DNA from: Catenaria anguillulae PL171
Taxonomy: Eukaryota > Blastocladiomycota > Blastocladiomycetes > Blastocladiales > Catenariaceae
Direction: 5' to 3'
Assembly (NCBI GenBank): GCA_002102555.1
Contig: MCFL01000041.1
Location: 1 to 64,000, forward strand
Length of the DNA stretch: 64,000 nucleotides
Program-made: the position numbers and the translations under genes
Notes under the pieces: generated by a model
Seen by the model: the letters and a program-made list of their open reading frames with translations, nothing else
What the model was told of the DNA's origin: nothing
Database searches by the model: none
Shown: positions 10,491-21,864 of the stretch, piece by piece
Numbering within the stretch: position 1 is the first letter of the stretch
Layout of the letters: each line of letters opens with the position of its first letter

Positions 10491-12543
10491 TCATTCATCG
10501 TTTTCCAGGGCTGAAGTGGCATGAATAGTTGCCGAATTCCTGGGTGACGACGCACCGCCCACTGCTGCCACCGTTGTCGACCCTCCCGCCATCCGAATGA
10601 TGCCAGCTCCGGCCCCACCGCCATGGTTGCCCGTGAGATGATGGGAGCTCTCATGCTGCGACTCTCATGCGCGGCACGCACAAAACTCCTGACCATGCCT
10701 GCAAATGCCTCTTGAATCCTACGAATGTCCAAGCACAAACTGAGCTCGTGTACGGCCACGCCACTTGCCCCGCGCCCGCCTACCCCACCGTTGCTGCCAC
10801 TGGGATTCGCCGACATGGGGCTCAGGTCGAAATCGGTCGGATCGAGCGCCATAAAGTCGGAATCGGTGATTTTGTTCAAGTATCGAGTCACCTTGTCAAG
10901 ACTCTTGCTGAACGCCAAGGAGAAAAACACGGCCACGAGAATGCACCCGACCAGCAAACCGGCCACTGCGCCCGCGGCCTGATAACTGCCCACGTTGATT
11001 TCGCGCATCACTTCTTCTTCGTTCATGACTTGCAAGATGACCCAGTGGATCGAGTTCCATTGAATGGTTTGCGTCGACACGATCCAGTTTGCGCTACCGC
11101 CCGAAGCAGTCGCATTGTTGCTGCTGGCGACAGATGTGATGGTTTCGGTGGCATTCCCCAACTCGGTCAACTTGCGTCCACGCTCGAGCAGAAGCTTTTC
11201 GTGAATCTTGCGCACGAGCGGATCCGTGTCGCCCACCTGTTTCATGGTCTTTGGCGCAACCGCGACTCGCTGCGTCCCTTGCCGTACAAACATGTCGAGC
11301 GAGCTCACTGATGTGCCAATGATGTACTCACTGTTGGCCTCAAATGCATACATGCTGGTTGGGCGCGTCACTGCCTTGACTCTCGCCTCGAGGAGCCCGC
11401 GCAAAAAGGTCAATTCGAGATCCGAGCTTGCGACGCCAATGTAGGCGCCCGAAGGGTTGAAGATGGGCCGGGATTGCGTGAGCCAGGCAACGTTTTGCCA
11501 CACGTACACGGGCGTCCAGGCGACCGAATTAACGTCGGTACGATTGACGATGGTGACCCAGCTATCGTTTGTGGCGTTGTAGTTTGAGTTTGTGGCAGCA
11601 ACTTTGAGGATGCGGTCTTGCGCGTCAATGTCGTACTCGGTTAGTTGCGCCCGTTGGTTTCCCAGCGTTTGTAGATGCGCTGTGTGGCGCCTGGTGGTAG
11701 ACTCTACATACGGCTCATGCCACCGCGCCGCGTGAGCAAGCGTGTAATGAAGTGGGAATGAGGGCAACCCTCGGCGTACCGTGTAGTAACCCCACAATTC
11801 TCCCAAATACGTGGTGAATGACTGTGTCACAATAAGGTCCTGATTATACTTGAGCCGGTCAAATAACTGGCGCATTACAAGCGTCTTGTTCGAAAGCTGG
11901 AAATTGCCCGATCGCCAGTTGCGTTGCTGTAAGCCGGTCAAGCGCTCTGCCGCATCCACATGAATGACAATACTTGATACGGCATGATCGAGCAGCGCAG
12001 TTTGCAGCTGATTGGCAAACTGGAACGAGGTCGACACGCCAGCCGAGTTTGTAAAGTACCTAGTTTGATATGACACGCCAGAGTCGCAGACATGAATGAC
12101 TTGTCCGCGCTGTCTGCACAATAAACGGGTCGCGGCATGTGGGCAAGGTAGACGTACCAACTCAGCGGTGCAACCAATCCAGCAAGGACAAGCATGAATC
12201 CACTCAAGATTGCGCCAAATGGAATCAAGACCTTGGGCCGCTTGAGAGCTGGGTCACCAAGAGTACCGGATTCCGCACTAGCACTGACTGGGACGGTCGT
12301 GGAAAGCCGCTCATGTTGCAGACCGGCGGGAGGCCGCAAATTGAGGCGGTTGAGAATTGGAGCGAGTGACGGGCGCCGCCCGAGAAACGATGGACGGGAT
12401 CGGGATCGGGATGGTGGTGAGGCAAGTACAGGTGCAGCCGAGGGAGGTGAGGGTGTCGCGATTGGAGGTGACGACGCGGTCAGGGATTGGCCCCACTGGG
12501 GTCGGCGGGGCTGGGATCCATGATGGGAGATGATGAATTGCAT
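10491..12543 (-). CDS. Cache-type transmembrane receptor without output domain (paralog 1); two one-base frame losses
   Basis: Three exons: 12158-12543, 11780-12059 and 10491-11703. The predicted order is a cytosolic Ser/Pro-rich N-terminus, a membrane segment (FGAILSGFMLVLAGLVAPLS), an extracellular domain of about 300 residues, a second membrane segment (AVAGLLVGCILVAVFFSLAF) and a HAMP-like juxtamembrane helix. The extracellular part carries PIFNPSGAYIGVASSDLEL, typical of bacterial-style dCache sensor domains. It aligns along its whole length with the gene at 25980-27886, including the three splice sites or junctions that bound these exons. Two frame losses are inferred. At 11640-11643 the paralog reads NGLNYTEYD and this copy lacks one base. 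At 10643-10645 a CCC run precedes a Gly/Ala/Ser-rich tail in the next frame. Corrected length is 626 residues. Uncorrected, the last exon runs to 10418. No cyclase, kinase or other effector domain follows. Confidence 0.72.
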
Positions 12544-14269
12544 AAAGTATGGAACGTATTCGCTACATCCAAAGATTCATGGTTGTTGAGCGCTCAGGAG
12601 AGCATTGCGTTTGTGAAAACACAACGTGCGCGCAGCCTGCTGCGTGTGCGAACATGGTCTGCCTCACGAAGAACTCGCATTTAATCCACAGGCTCGCATA
12701 CGCACGGCAGCAGCCGATTTCTCTGGATCATGCATACCCAAGTAAGGTGTCGTTTATCCCGCAGAGGTATGCATACGGTACAATTGTCGGATGCTCGGCA
12801 GAGAGACACCTAGCACTGCAGTGATCTCGGCTGACCGTGAATGGTGAAGAAACAAATGCCAGATATGGCGGAGAACGACATGGAGCCAATGCCCAATGGT
12901 TGCGGACGGCTATACCTGTCGGTCCCTGGGAGTTGAGAACAATGCAAGTGCGATTGGGTTGTGTGGTTTTGTCCCTCCAACAATTTGTTTCACGCATTGC
13001 GTCCTGGCGGGGTTGCGGTAAAGAAGCAGGTTGTCACCAACACATGCAGGCTCATGATCGATTTGGCCAGTCGTATACCTTGGCAACAGTTAATTGCATG
13101 TGTGACCCCAGATCTAGAGCGAAAACTTTCAGTCGACATCTCGTTGCGGCCTCGCAGCTGCTTTCATCAAGGTAATCATGGCTCCACTTTTAGCAAAGGA
13201 ACGGTCAACAAATGTGTGGGAACGATGGTGAAGTGCTTCAGCCTGGTGTTGGAGTAACACCACTCGAGACACGGACCCTTGACTTTGGCCGATTTCCCCA
13301 GTAACCAGGGCATGCTGGGTTGCATGTGCGGAAACGTGGAGATATGCTTCATCTTCATGTCAATGACAAGTGATGCATATCGTCATTATGGGCTGGCTGG
13401 CAAGGGCGGCAGCTAGGGAGGCAGCACACAACACCTGGGGGGACTTGCGCCACCAAACACTGCTGAAAAGAAGCGACCTCCCTTGACCACATGCATAGGT
13501 AATCACGAATGATCCCATGTAATTGACCTTTGGACTGCTTTCGGTATCGTTTTTAAACAGTTCACAACAATGCAAACGAGTCCCTGCTCTCCAGCACCAA
13601 GAGTGGAGCCAAGGTCGCCAAGCTACCGGGCTGGGGCTGGTGAGGCTCGCTTTTGCACGGGTGTGACGACTAACGCTGCCAAGGGCTCTTGACGCGGGAA
13701 CAGTGCATTCTGTGTAGGAAGACCAAAAGCGTAGGCGCTCAGTACATACCTACTAGTGTCCTTCGCCTTTCTTCTCGCCCAACAACGACAACAATCAACG
13801 ACGGGTGACTTGAAGCTCGAAGCAGAAAGTATACGCGCGCGCTGCGGACGGATCGACGCTTTTTGCTTCGCGTGGCCGCTTCCGCTTCCGCCACGACCCA
13901 TTTTTTACGAAAAAAAAAAAAAAAAAACGAAATGCGGTACTCCGTATACTCTCACCAGCAATGCTCTGACAATGATCATGCATTAGCGTACGCCGGCCAC
14001 CACCTCCCGCAATTCGTCACGCCAGTCGTCCGCTCGCATCCAATTGACCTCACGCCGTCAACACCCGGCCCCTGTCCGTTTCCGCCGCCACATCCCCAAC
14101 TGCGGCCGCCCGGCTCGCATTCTCTGCATCTGGTGCGCTTGTCGTTCCCCACCAATCGCCACGCACTGGCATCCAACCGCAGCTCTGCTCAGCAAACAGC
14201 TCGGTCCAACGTATTTCCCACCCTCACCCTCGCTCGAACAAACACTCATCCATCGTCCAGACACGCGCC
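12544..14269. other. Long intergenic region, no gene supported
   Basis: This is about 1.7 kb between divergent genes, the Cache-type receptor (minus) and the Zn2Cys6 factor (plus). Open frames up to about 110 codons exist on both strands, but composition is mixed and no motif is recognised. It holds an 18-base A run at 13910-13927. The part from about 14000 to 14269 is pyrimidine-rich and is likely the promoter or 5' leader of the transcription factor. Confidence 0.5.
13910..13927 (+). repeat. 18-base poly(A) run
   Basis: An uninterrupted run of 18 A bases in a GC-rich intergenic region. It could be a simple homopolymer or the A-tail remnant of a reverse-transcribed insertion. I saw no coding remnant immediately 5' of it and no obvious target-site duplication. 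Confidence 0.9.
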
Positions 14270-17200
14270 ATGGACTCGCCCGACCAATCCAGCGCCCCGC
14301 CCACGCTGGACGACATTTTGTCTCCAACGGGAGATTCGGCCGCCGAGGGCGCCGCTGTCTCAAGTCACTTCATGGATACCACGAACGGCAATGGCTACGG
14401 CGGCCATGTCGATCAAGACAACGATGAGGGCCCCAAGCCAGCCAAGACGACGATAGCATGGCCGTTGACAATGCCAGCTCAACGTCGGTGTCAGGTGGCC
14501 CCAATAAAGAGGATGCTTCCGAGCAGCCGCAAGGCGGAGAGCCAAAGAAAAAGTGCCGCATCACCAGGGCGTGCGCGACTTGCCGGTATGGTTTGGTCAT
14601 GATTCAATGTTTCGTCTCTCGTCCCTAACATTTGCCCCACTTGTTCATGTCACATCAGGCAACGCCGTGTACGTTTCTCTTTGTCAAGCGGCGCGGCGCC
14701 CAGCATGGGATCTTTGCTCACTCCAAATTTCCTTCTTGTCCAAATAGAAAAAATGCGACGGCCAGTACCCATGTGGCCCGTGCATTGAAAATGGCCGGGC
14801 CTGCATTTTTACACCCGCCAAGCGCCGTGGTCCGCCACCGAGAAACTCAATCGCCCCGCCAGATATTGTCCCCACCATGTCGTCTCCATGTCGACCACCA
14901 CGTCACACGCTCCATTCTCACTCAACTCGCACACCGTGCAAGCACCCGCTTCTCCCGTCGTATCTCCTCCTTCTGCTGCGACTGCGCTCGCATCCGTTGG
15001 GCAGATGCAGCATGTCCCTCCTTCGCCTGCTGTCGCCGCGTCGGCATCTTCATCGGCGTCCGCTTCAGCCTCAAAGCGCCGCAAGCGTTCATTGACCCCA
15101 ACCAGCGAGCAGAGGACTGCATGTGTAGCAATAGATGCACCAACGTCCCCAACGATTGCCGCATCCGCGACTGCAGACCCGTCCTCATGCTCCATCTCAA
15201 CAACCGCCGCCCGAACACCGCCGCCACCAAGCCACACCGATCCAACTCAACCTCGCAGCCTTCTCACCTCCCTCAGCCAACCGTTACCGTTGCCACCTCA
15301 CTAAACGCCGACCATCCGCCTCCAACCATGTGTCGCGCCGACCTCCTCAAGGAAGTCAACGAACTTGCGGAAAAAATGACGGTCGTGGTCTCTGTCGATG
15401 AGCACGGCGGCCACGCGCACATTTCCAACCATGGGCACGCCGGCGCCTTGCACCTGTTCCGCAACTGGACGCGGACATTCACGCCCAACGCGCGCGACGG
15501 CCTCGTGTACATTCCCGACCTTGTATGCTGTCCGCCGAGACCCGCTGTTTTGGCCATGCACAAGATTCTATTCCCAGCACCGGCATTCGTGGACATGCTT
15601 GTCGAGTACTTTTTCGATCACGTGCATCCGTTCTTGCCGTTTGTGTCTCGCGGAAAGATCCAATCACAACGAGTTTCAGAGGCACCGTCGTATGCACTCA
15701 TGTATTCGCTGTTGGCCGCATCTGCACAGCAGTTTGAGCGCCGCTACCGTGTTGGGCCGATGCACGGCGTCTTGGTCAGTCACTTGCTGCTGACCAGGGC
15801 AAAGGCACTTGTGCAGCCCATGTTATCATCGCCCACGCCTTGTTTGCTCAACATTCAAGCCTTGTTGTTGATTGAGATGGCGGATCGTGAATCGGTCCGT
15901 GGTGCGCCATGGCTCATTTCCGGCATGGCAATTCGCATGGCATTGGACATTGGGTTGAATTTGGGGATTCCAGAATCAGTCAAAGAAATGAACCTTGTGT
16001 CGGTGCCCGTGTGGTCAAAGACGTGGATCTATTGTTGCATTGTTGATTCATTGAATTCGTTCCAGACGGGCAGGTCGCATATGAGTACGCTTGACTGTTC
16101 TGTTTCTTTGCTGAAACCCATTATCCCCGCTGACCTCCCATTCGCCATGCGTGTCTTACAGTTTCCGATGCGGACAGCGTCCAGGATCTTGACGAGTGCA
16201 TTCTCAATGACCACAACTCAGAAAAGTATGGCGACTCCGAACTGATCCCCTCCGACCACTTTTTCGTTTGGCTCTTCAAGCTGTTTGAAATCACCGGCAA
16301 GATCGGCCGCACCATCACCTCCATCCGCATTCGGCGCAACCTCCCCTACTCGCTTCCTGAACTGCATTCGCTGCTGTCAAAGTTCCGCTCCAACCTACCC
16401 AAATCCCTCGTGTACGATTTCGAACGGCCCAATCGCAACTCGGTCTTTGCCGTCCACCTCAATCTGCTGTACCTTGGCACCGTCATTTTCTTGTACCGGA
16501 CCATCTTTGCGTGCAACCTGCTCGTGCACTCGCCGTTGCGTGTCGAGTATATGCGCATCCTGGAATCGTCAACCGATGCCATCCTCACCATCTTTGGCGC
16601 GCATTTGGATACCGTCCATCTGGCGCCACTGCCGCTCGGATACGCGTTTGATTTGATTTACACTGTGTGTGTGATCTTGATGTCGCAAGGCCAGCCTCCT
16701 TTACCGCAAGCCCACACGCAAGATGCGGCATCCTCGTCGTCGCCGTCCGTAAACGGCGGTGGTACAAGTAACGGCTCGCAGCCTGGTTCGCCCATGATCG
16801 ACCCGCGCAACAAACCCAAGGCTGTGCGCATCCTGTCGCAATGTTTGCAACTACTCGACTCGCTGGCCATGGCACAGCCACTGCTCCGCCGGCACGCTGC
16901 GCTCGGCAAGGAGCTGCTGGAATCCATCACGGGCACTGTGCAAGATTGCGACCGCGACCGCCGTAAATTGATTGAGCACCTCGAAGTCATCAAGGCCTCG
17001 GAAGCCGTTGTTGCAGAGTGGTCTGCCGATCCGCTCGTCGAGCGTCGCGAAGCCGATGTGGCATTCACTGCGTTCCTGTCTGTTCCGCGCTCGACCTTGT
17101 CATACTTTGGCGGTGGCGCATCTGGCGGGTCAAAGGCATCGGCCATGGCGTGGCAGCGGGCAGCGGCCGCTGCTTCCGCGTCATCCAAATCTGCGACACC

Positions 17201-18029
17201 GGTGCCACCCGACACAAGTGCGACGTCTGTCACGGCAGCTGGCGTGCATCAGTTGGCTGCGTCATCATCGCACACCCAGACGCACGCGACATCAGCCGCA
17301 CCCGTTGTCGCTCCACCTGGATTCCATGCATACATGCCACACGCGCCGCCCGCGGCATCCTCGCACCAGAATGCACAGCCGTCATCCTCATCTGCCGCGG
17401 CTGCAGCCATTCTCGCAGGCATGACCGCTTCGGAAATGATTACCGCCATGCGTGCGCAGCAGCACCAGCACCAGCACCAGGGCGCAGCGGCTACCGCCTC
17501 AGCCTCATCGACACTCTTGTCCCTGTACAACCCGACTACAGGCCAACAAGAGCAATACGTTGCCCCACCAGGCACAGTGTTCACTTCGGCGCCGTCACTT
17601 GCCTCGTCAACCGCCTCGCTCATGTACCCTGGCCAGCAGCAGCAACAGCAGCAGCAGCAGCAGCAGCCCATGTCGACATCGCCACCGACACATGGTCTGT
17701 CGTCGACGTCGCCCGCCGCGTACTTGTTTGGCCACATGCATGCCCAGCCGCCAATTCAGACCGTGTTGGATTTGCCCACGTTCCCTGCCGAGTTGTTGAC
17801 CAACGACGTGGCCATGCTGGATGTGGCGCCGCCCGAGGGGCAGGCGGCCGCGGCAACCGGCGGGGGTGGTGGGCATGCAGCGAATGCTGGGAGCGGTGGC
17901 GCGGGCGGCGATCCTGCTGCAAATCAAATGAATCATTTGGGCCAAGTCGGAAATGCATTGGGCCAGGTGGTAAATGTTGCTGGGTTTTTGCATCCAGGGA
18001 ATGGGTTCAATTTTGCTTTCCACGAGTAG
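14270..18029 (+). CDS. Zn2Cys6 fungal-specific transcription factor; three one-base frame losses
   Basis: Exons 14270-14585, 14659-14668, 14748-16084 and 16162-18029. The joined exons give a canonical binuclear zinc cluster, C-x2-C-x6-C-x5-C-x2-C-x6-C (ACATCRQRRKKCDGQYPCGP...C). A 10-base exon lies between its second and third cysteines. The fungal-specific middle homology region begins near VEYFFDHVHPFLPFV and includes ALMYSLLAASAQQF and GMAIRMALDIGLNLG. The C-terminal 400 residues are Ala/Ser/Gln-rich with a polyGln tract at 17634-17668, a likely activation region. Frame is lost near 14428-14434, 14870-14873 and 15270-15272, each equivalent to one missing base in a G/C run. Restoring all three gives about 1177 residues. 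Function is likely nuclear, sequence-specific transcription; the target pathway is unknown. Confidence 0.88.
17634..17668 (+). repeat. CAG-rich tract encoding polyGln
   Basis: A short CAG/CAA repeat inside the last exon of the Zn2Cys6 factor encodes about ten consecutive glutamines. Similar tracts occur near 9805-9830, 23966-23985, 41245-41265, 43277-43310 and 59209-59232 in other genes of the window. Confidence 0.85.
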
Positions 18030-18852
18030 TTTTCTAGATGTGGAACGCGTTTGTTTTTGTGCTTCGCTTTTGTCGCTGGTTTTGATTCCATCCGTTTTCC
18101 CAATTTCTCAGTGTGTTTGTCATGCCTCCGCGATTAGCTCCACCTCGCAACAGTACTCCTCGAGGTCAAGTTCCATTGCAAATATGTATTATTTACTTAT
18201 GTGTCTCCTTTGCAATTCTCCCCGGGCCACACCAGTTTCAGGCACACCCGTGCATCCACCTCGTTCCACACCACTCACCACACGATCCCCTTGACGACTG
18301 CTTGCACCTCGACCGACTCGACCAACTCTTTCGTCAACAACCCGCCCACAATCATCTCCTTGGCCAACATCCACGCCTCCTCCGTGCCAGCAATCATCGG
18401 TCGCGCATTTGTCGGTGGCACAGTGGCCTGGCCTGGCTGCGAAAACTGGCGAAAACAGCAGAGGGCCAAATTGCATGTGCAAGCAGACATGAATAGAATC
18501 CTCAAAAACATACATATCACCGAAATGACATGGCACCAAACATATCAACCGCAAACCCGCCATCTTTCAGCATTTTTGCAACCTTTGGTCTTACGAATGC
18601 CTCACCCCGTGTGCGCATTTGTCCAGTGCTCACATCGAAGGCGTAGACGTGAAGAAGGCGACATCGATAAGTATCTGAAAGTAGGTAGGAAAGCAAAATA
18701 GACGGTGGGGAGAGGCGCTCCTGATGATTCAGTACATAAAAAGTACACTATATAATGAATGAGGCAAAGCAAAGAAGAGAATTGACAAAACAAGAACAAA
18801 ACACAGGAAGCATTCACCACACGCCCAAGGTGGGGGGGGGGGTCCAAAAGGA
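18030..18852. other. Convergent intergenic region with a possible small minus-strand exon
   Basis: This 823-bp stretch lies between the stops of the Zn2Cys6 factor and Hsp110. On the minus strand a stretch ending in TGA at 18275 has coding-like codon use (TNARPMIAGTEEAWMLAKEM) and extends to about 18430. An open stretch near 18560-18640 containing STGQMRTRGEAF could be an earlier exon, with a GTAAGA donor. No start codon or family could be assigned, so no CDS is called. Confidence 0.3.
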
Positions 18853-21332
18853 TCAATCGACATTCATGGAGTCCTCGGCCTTGTTCTCACCCTCGGCCGC
18901 AGGCGTCTCGCCATCAGCCGCAGCGGCCGGCGCGGGCTCCTCGACCTTGGGGGCGGGCTTGGGCCGGTTGAAGAGGACAACCGAGGAACGCTCGGCCTCG
19001 TCCTTTTCGCGCACAAGCTGCGCGGCTGTCACCAACAAAGGCGCGTGCTTGGGCTGTGCCATCTGTTGCTTGATGAGGTTGTTGGCCCACTCCTTCTTGG
19101 CCGTCAACTTGTCCTTGAGGGCCTTGAGCTCGGCTTCGGGCAACCAAGCAAATTCCGGATGGTCGCAACGAGCGAGAAACTTGTTAACCGTGTCAAAGAA
19201 GGCCTGCTGGGCGGCGGGCCGTTCCTCGGACTCGCGGTACTTTTCCTGGGCGGGCTGGCCAATGGCCTTGAGTTCCGCGAGCTTGGCCTCGTACACAGCC
19301 TTGGACGCATCCTCGCCCTCGTCACTGTAGAGCCAGTCCTCGTGGGCGTTGAGGAGGTCGCACAGCGTCGACTTGTCCGCTTCGGAAATGTAGTCAGACC
19401 ACTGGGCATCCTTCTTGTCACGGGCCTCGTAAATGTACTCTTCCAGGTTGTTCTTGGCCACCTCCGTGTCAAACACGAGCTTGTCGACCGACTGCATCGA
19501 CTGCTCCTTGACCTTGAGGTCGCCCAAGAGCGTGGCCACCATGTGCGGGACCGACGAGACAACCGGCACCTCGACCTTCTTGTGCTTCTTCTTGGGCGGC
19601 TCATCCGATGCGGGCACGGGGCTCGATGATCCGGGGTTGGCAGCAGCATCACCCTCAGCGGGGGCAGCCACGGGCTCCTCGGGCGTGTTGTCCTCGACAA
19701 GCGCATGCGCCGACTCGACGTGCACCATGTGGTCTGGGTTCATGCGAACGCGCACCTTGAGCGTCGTCAGTTCGGTCGGGTTCTCCGGCGAGCCAACGGG
19801 CACCTTGGTGATAGTGTACCGGCCAATGAACGAGGGCACGTTCACAACGGGGGGCGTGGCCTTGGCGTCCATGTTGGCCTCAAACTCGAACGGCTGCTCG
19901 GGCTTGCGGTAGAAGGTCAAAACCTTGGTTGCGGGCACAACCGAGCCCTTTTCGAACACGGTGAGCGACTTTGCCTCGTCGGCGGCACCGTCAGCAGCGC
20001 CGTGTTGCAACCAAGAGACGGTCGCGTTGTACGTCGAGACATCCTTGATGTCAAAGTCGCGCACGCGGAAAGCGGGCGAGATGATGGCGCACATGAGGGC
20101 ACATCCACGGGCCACAGCCTCGTCCTGGTTGACCGTGTATGAGAGCACATCGCGGGCAAAGAAGCTCGAGATGGCCTCGCGCACAGCGGGCACACGGGTT
20201 GATCCACCAACCGACTCGACGCAGAACACCTCGTCCTTGTCCCAACCGGCCTCGTCGAGCACCTTGCGCAACATGGGCTGGATGCGCGAGACAAACGGAG
20301 CAGCGTACTGCTCAAACTCTTCGCGGGAAATCATGGACGACACGTCACGGTCCTCAAAGAGGGCCTCAATGTTGAGGGGAGCTTGCGAGTTGGACGACAA
20401 GACCTTCTTGAGACGCTCAATCGCGGCGCGCAAGCGGAACAAGGGCTTTGGGTGCTGAGCCAAGTCAAAGCCGTACTTTTGCTTGAACTCGTTGACAAAA
20501 TGGTCGACAAGCAATTGGTCGAGGTCGCGACCGCCCAAGAAGGCGTCCGAGGCCGTGGCCTTGACCTGCAACTTGCCCTTGACAAAGGACACGGCGGCGA
20601 TCGAGGTGGACGAGTGACCAATATCAACAAACACAACCTTGCGCGGGGTATCCTCGGGCAAATCCGTCTTGGTGATACCGTAGGCAAGTGCCGTGGCAGT
20701 GGTATCGTTGATGATGCGCAAGGGGTTGAGTCCGGCAATTTGGGCAGCCTCAATCATGGCCTGGCGCTGGGCGGGCGCAAACCACACGGGCACGGAAATG
20801 ACGACATCCGACACGGGCGACTTGGTCTCATGCTCTGTAATGGCCTTGAGCTTGCCCAAGTACATGGCAGCGAGCTGCGTTGCAGAGAACACTTCGTCCT
20901 CGCCCAGGTAGTTGACACGCACGCCAACCTCGTTGGACGAGGATTGTGGTGAAGGCACGAGCGGCGCAGAGACGAATGGAGCCTCCTGGGCGAGTGTCGG
21001 GTCGTCGGCGGGCCGGCCAACGAGGCGCTTGAGCGAGCCAACCGTGTTCTTGAGGTTGGACACCTGCAGGGTCGCGGCGCCCTCGCCGAGGTGGCGAGAC
21101 TTGGGGCCAAACGAGACGAGCGAGCTGTACGAGTCATTAACGATCCGGTTGGTCAGCACGGAGGACGTTGGAAAACATGCATGCAACATGCACGTGCACA
21201 TGCAAGTGAGGCAGAAGCAACATACGGCGTGAAGCGGTTGGACACTTCGTTGCAGATGATGTCGATGCCGCGGTTGCGGGCAACGGCAATCACCGATTGC
21301 ATGTTTCCGAAATCAAAGCCAACGACAGACAT
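18853..21332 (-). CDS. Hsp110/Sse-type heat-shock protein (Hsp70 nucleotide-exchange factor)
   Basis: Two exons: 21226-21332 and 18853-21124, with a 101-bp intron. The product is 792 residues. The start [19 protein letters not shown] and the joined [19 protein letters not shown] are diagnostic of the Hsp110 branch of Hsp70. The ATPase domain follows with [36 protein letters not shown] and [12 protein letters not shown]. The C-terminal half has the extended acidic/KKKHKK linker and the long helical lid expected of Hsp110. Known role: nucleotide exchange for cytosolic Hsp70 and prevention of protein aggregation. The gene is intact and divergent from the 7TM gene across 532 bp; I saw no clear heat-shock element there by eye. 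Confidence 0.96.
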
Positions 21333-21864
21333 GGTGGGTTGTGGTTGTGGGGTGTTGTTGAATGATCAAGCGGCCAAAGAGCGCAGTTTGGTTCGTGGCC
21401 AATGTGGGCGGTGGAGCTGTTCACGGCTGTTGTTGGAGTTAGAGGTCAACACGTCCAACTGATGGCAGGAGAGTCGGGCGCTACGTGCTATACTTATGTG
21501 AATTGTACAGCAGTTGGTAACTCGGGCTTCTCAAGTGCAATGGAATGCTGCCGAAACCTCTCGATCCTGGCCTGTGCGTGACCTGGCCTCTGTCACGCCC
21601 CACTCAACGCCAGCCATTGCCAGTGTGCGCTGGCGGGCGGCTGAAAATGGTCAGCAGAATCGCACAGAAGGTCGCGGATCACACATGTGCGTGCCCATAT
21701 CACGTGTGCTCGCTTGACACGTTGGATTTGACGCGTCGCTTCAAGATTACAACGGCTGCGAGTGAGGAGCGGAAGCTCGATCCACACTCGAATCTTTCTG
21801 CCAGCTGCACTTCAGTTTCACATAGAATCAAATTCAAGGACTCCAGGTGCTTGAAAAGGCCATT
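21333..21864. other. Divergent promoter region (Hsp110 / 7TM protein)
   Basis: A 532-bp region between two divergently transcribed genes. It contains a CCAAT-like sequence near 21399 and a CACGTG palindrome near 21701 (tatcacgtgtgc). No coding segment or repeat was seen. Confidence 0.45.

Noticed and set aside
12560-13600. Several open frames of 60-112 codons in the 12.5-14.3 kb gap
   Set aside because: No motif, no consistent splice-linked partner and no coding-like codon bias on either strand.
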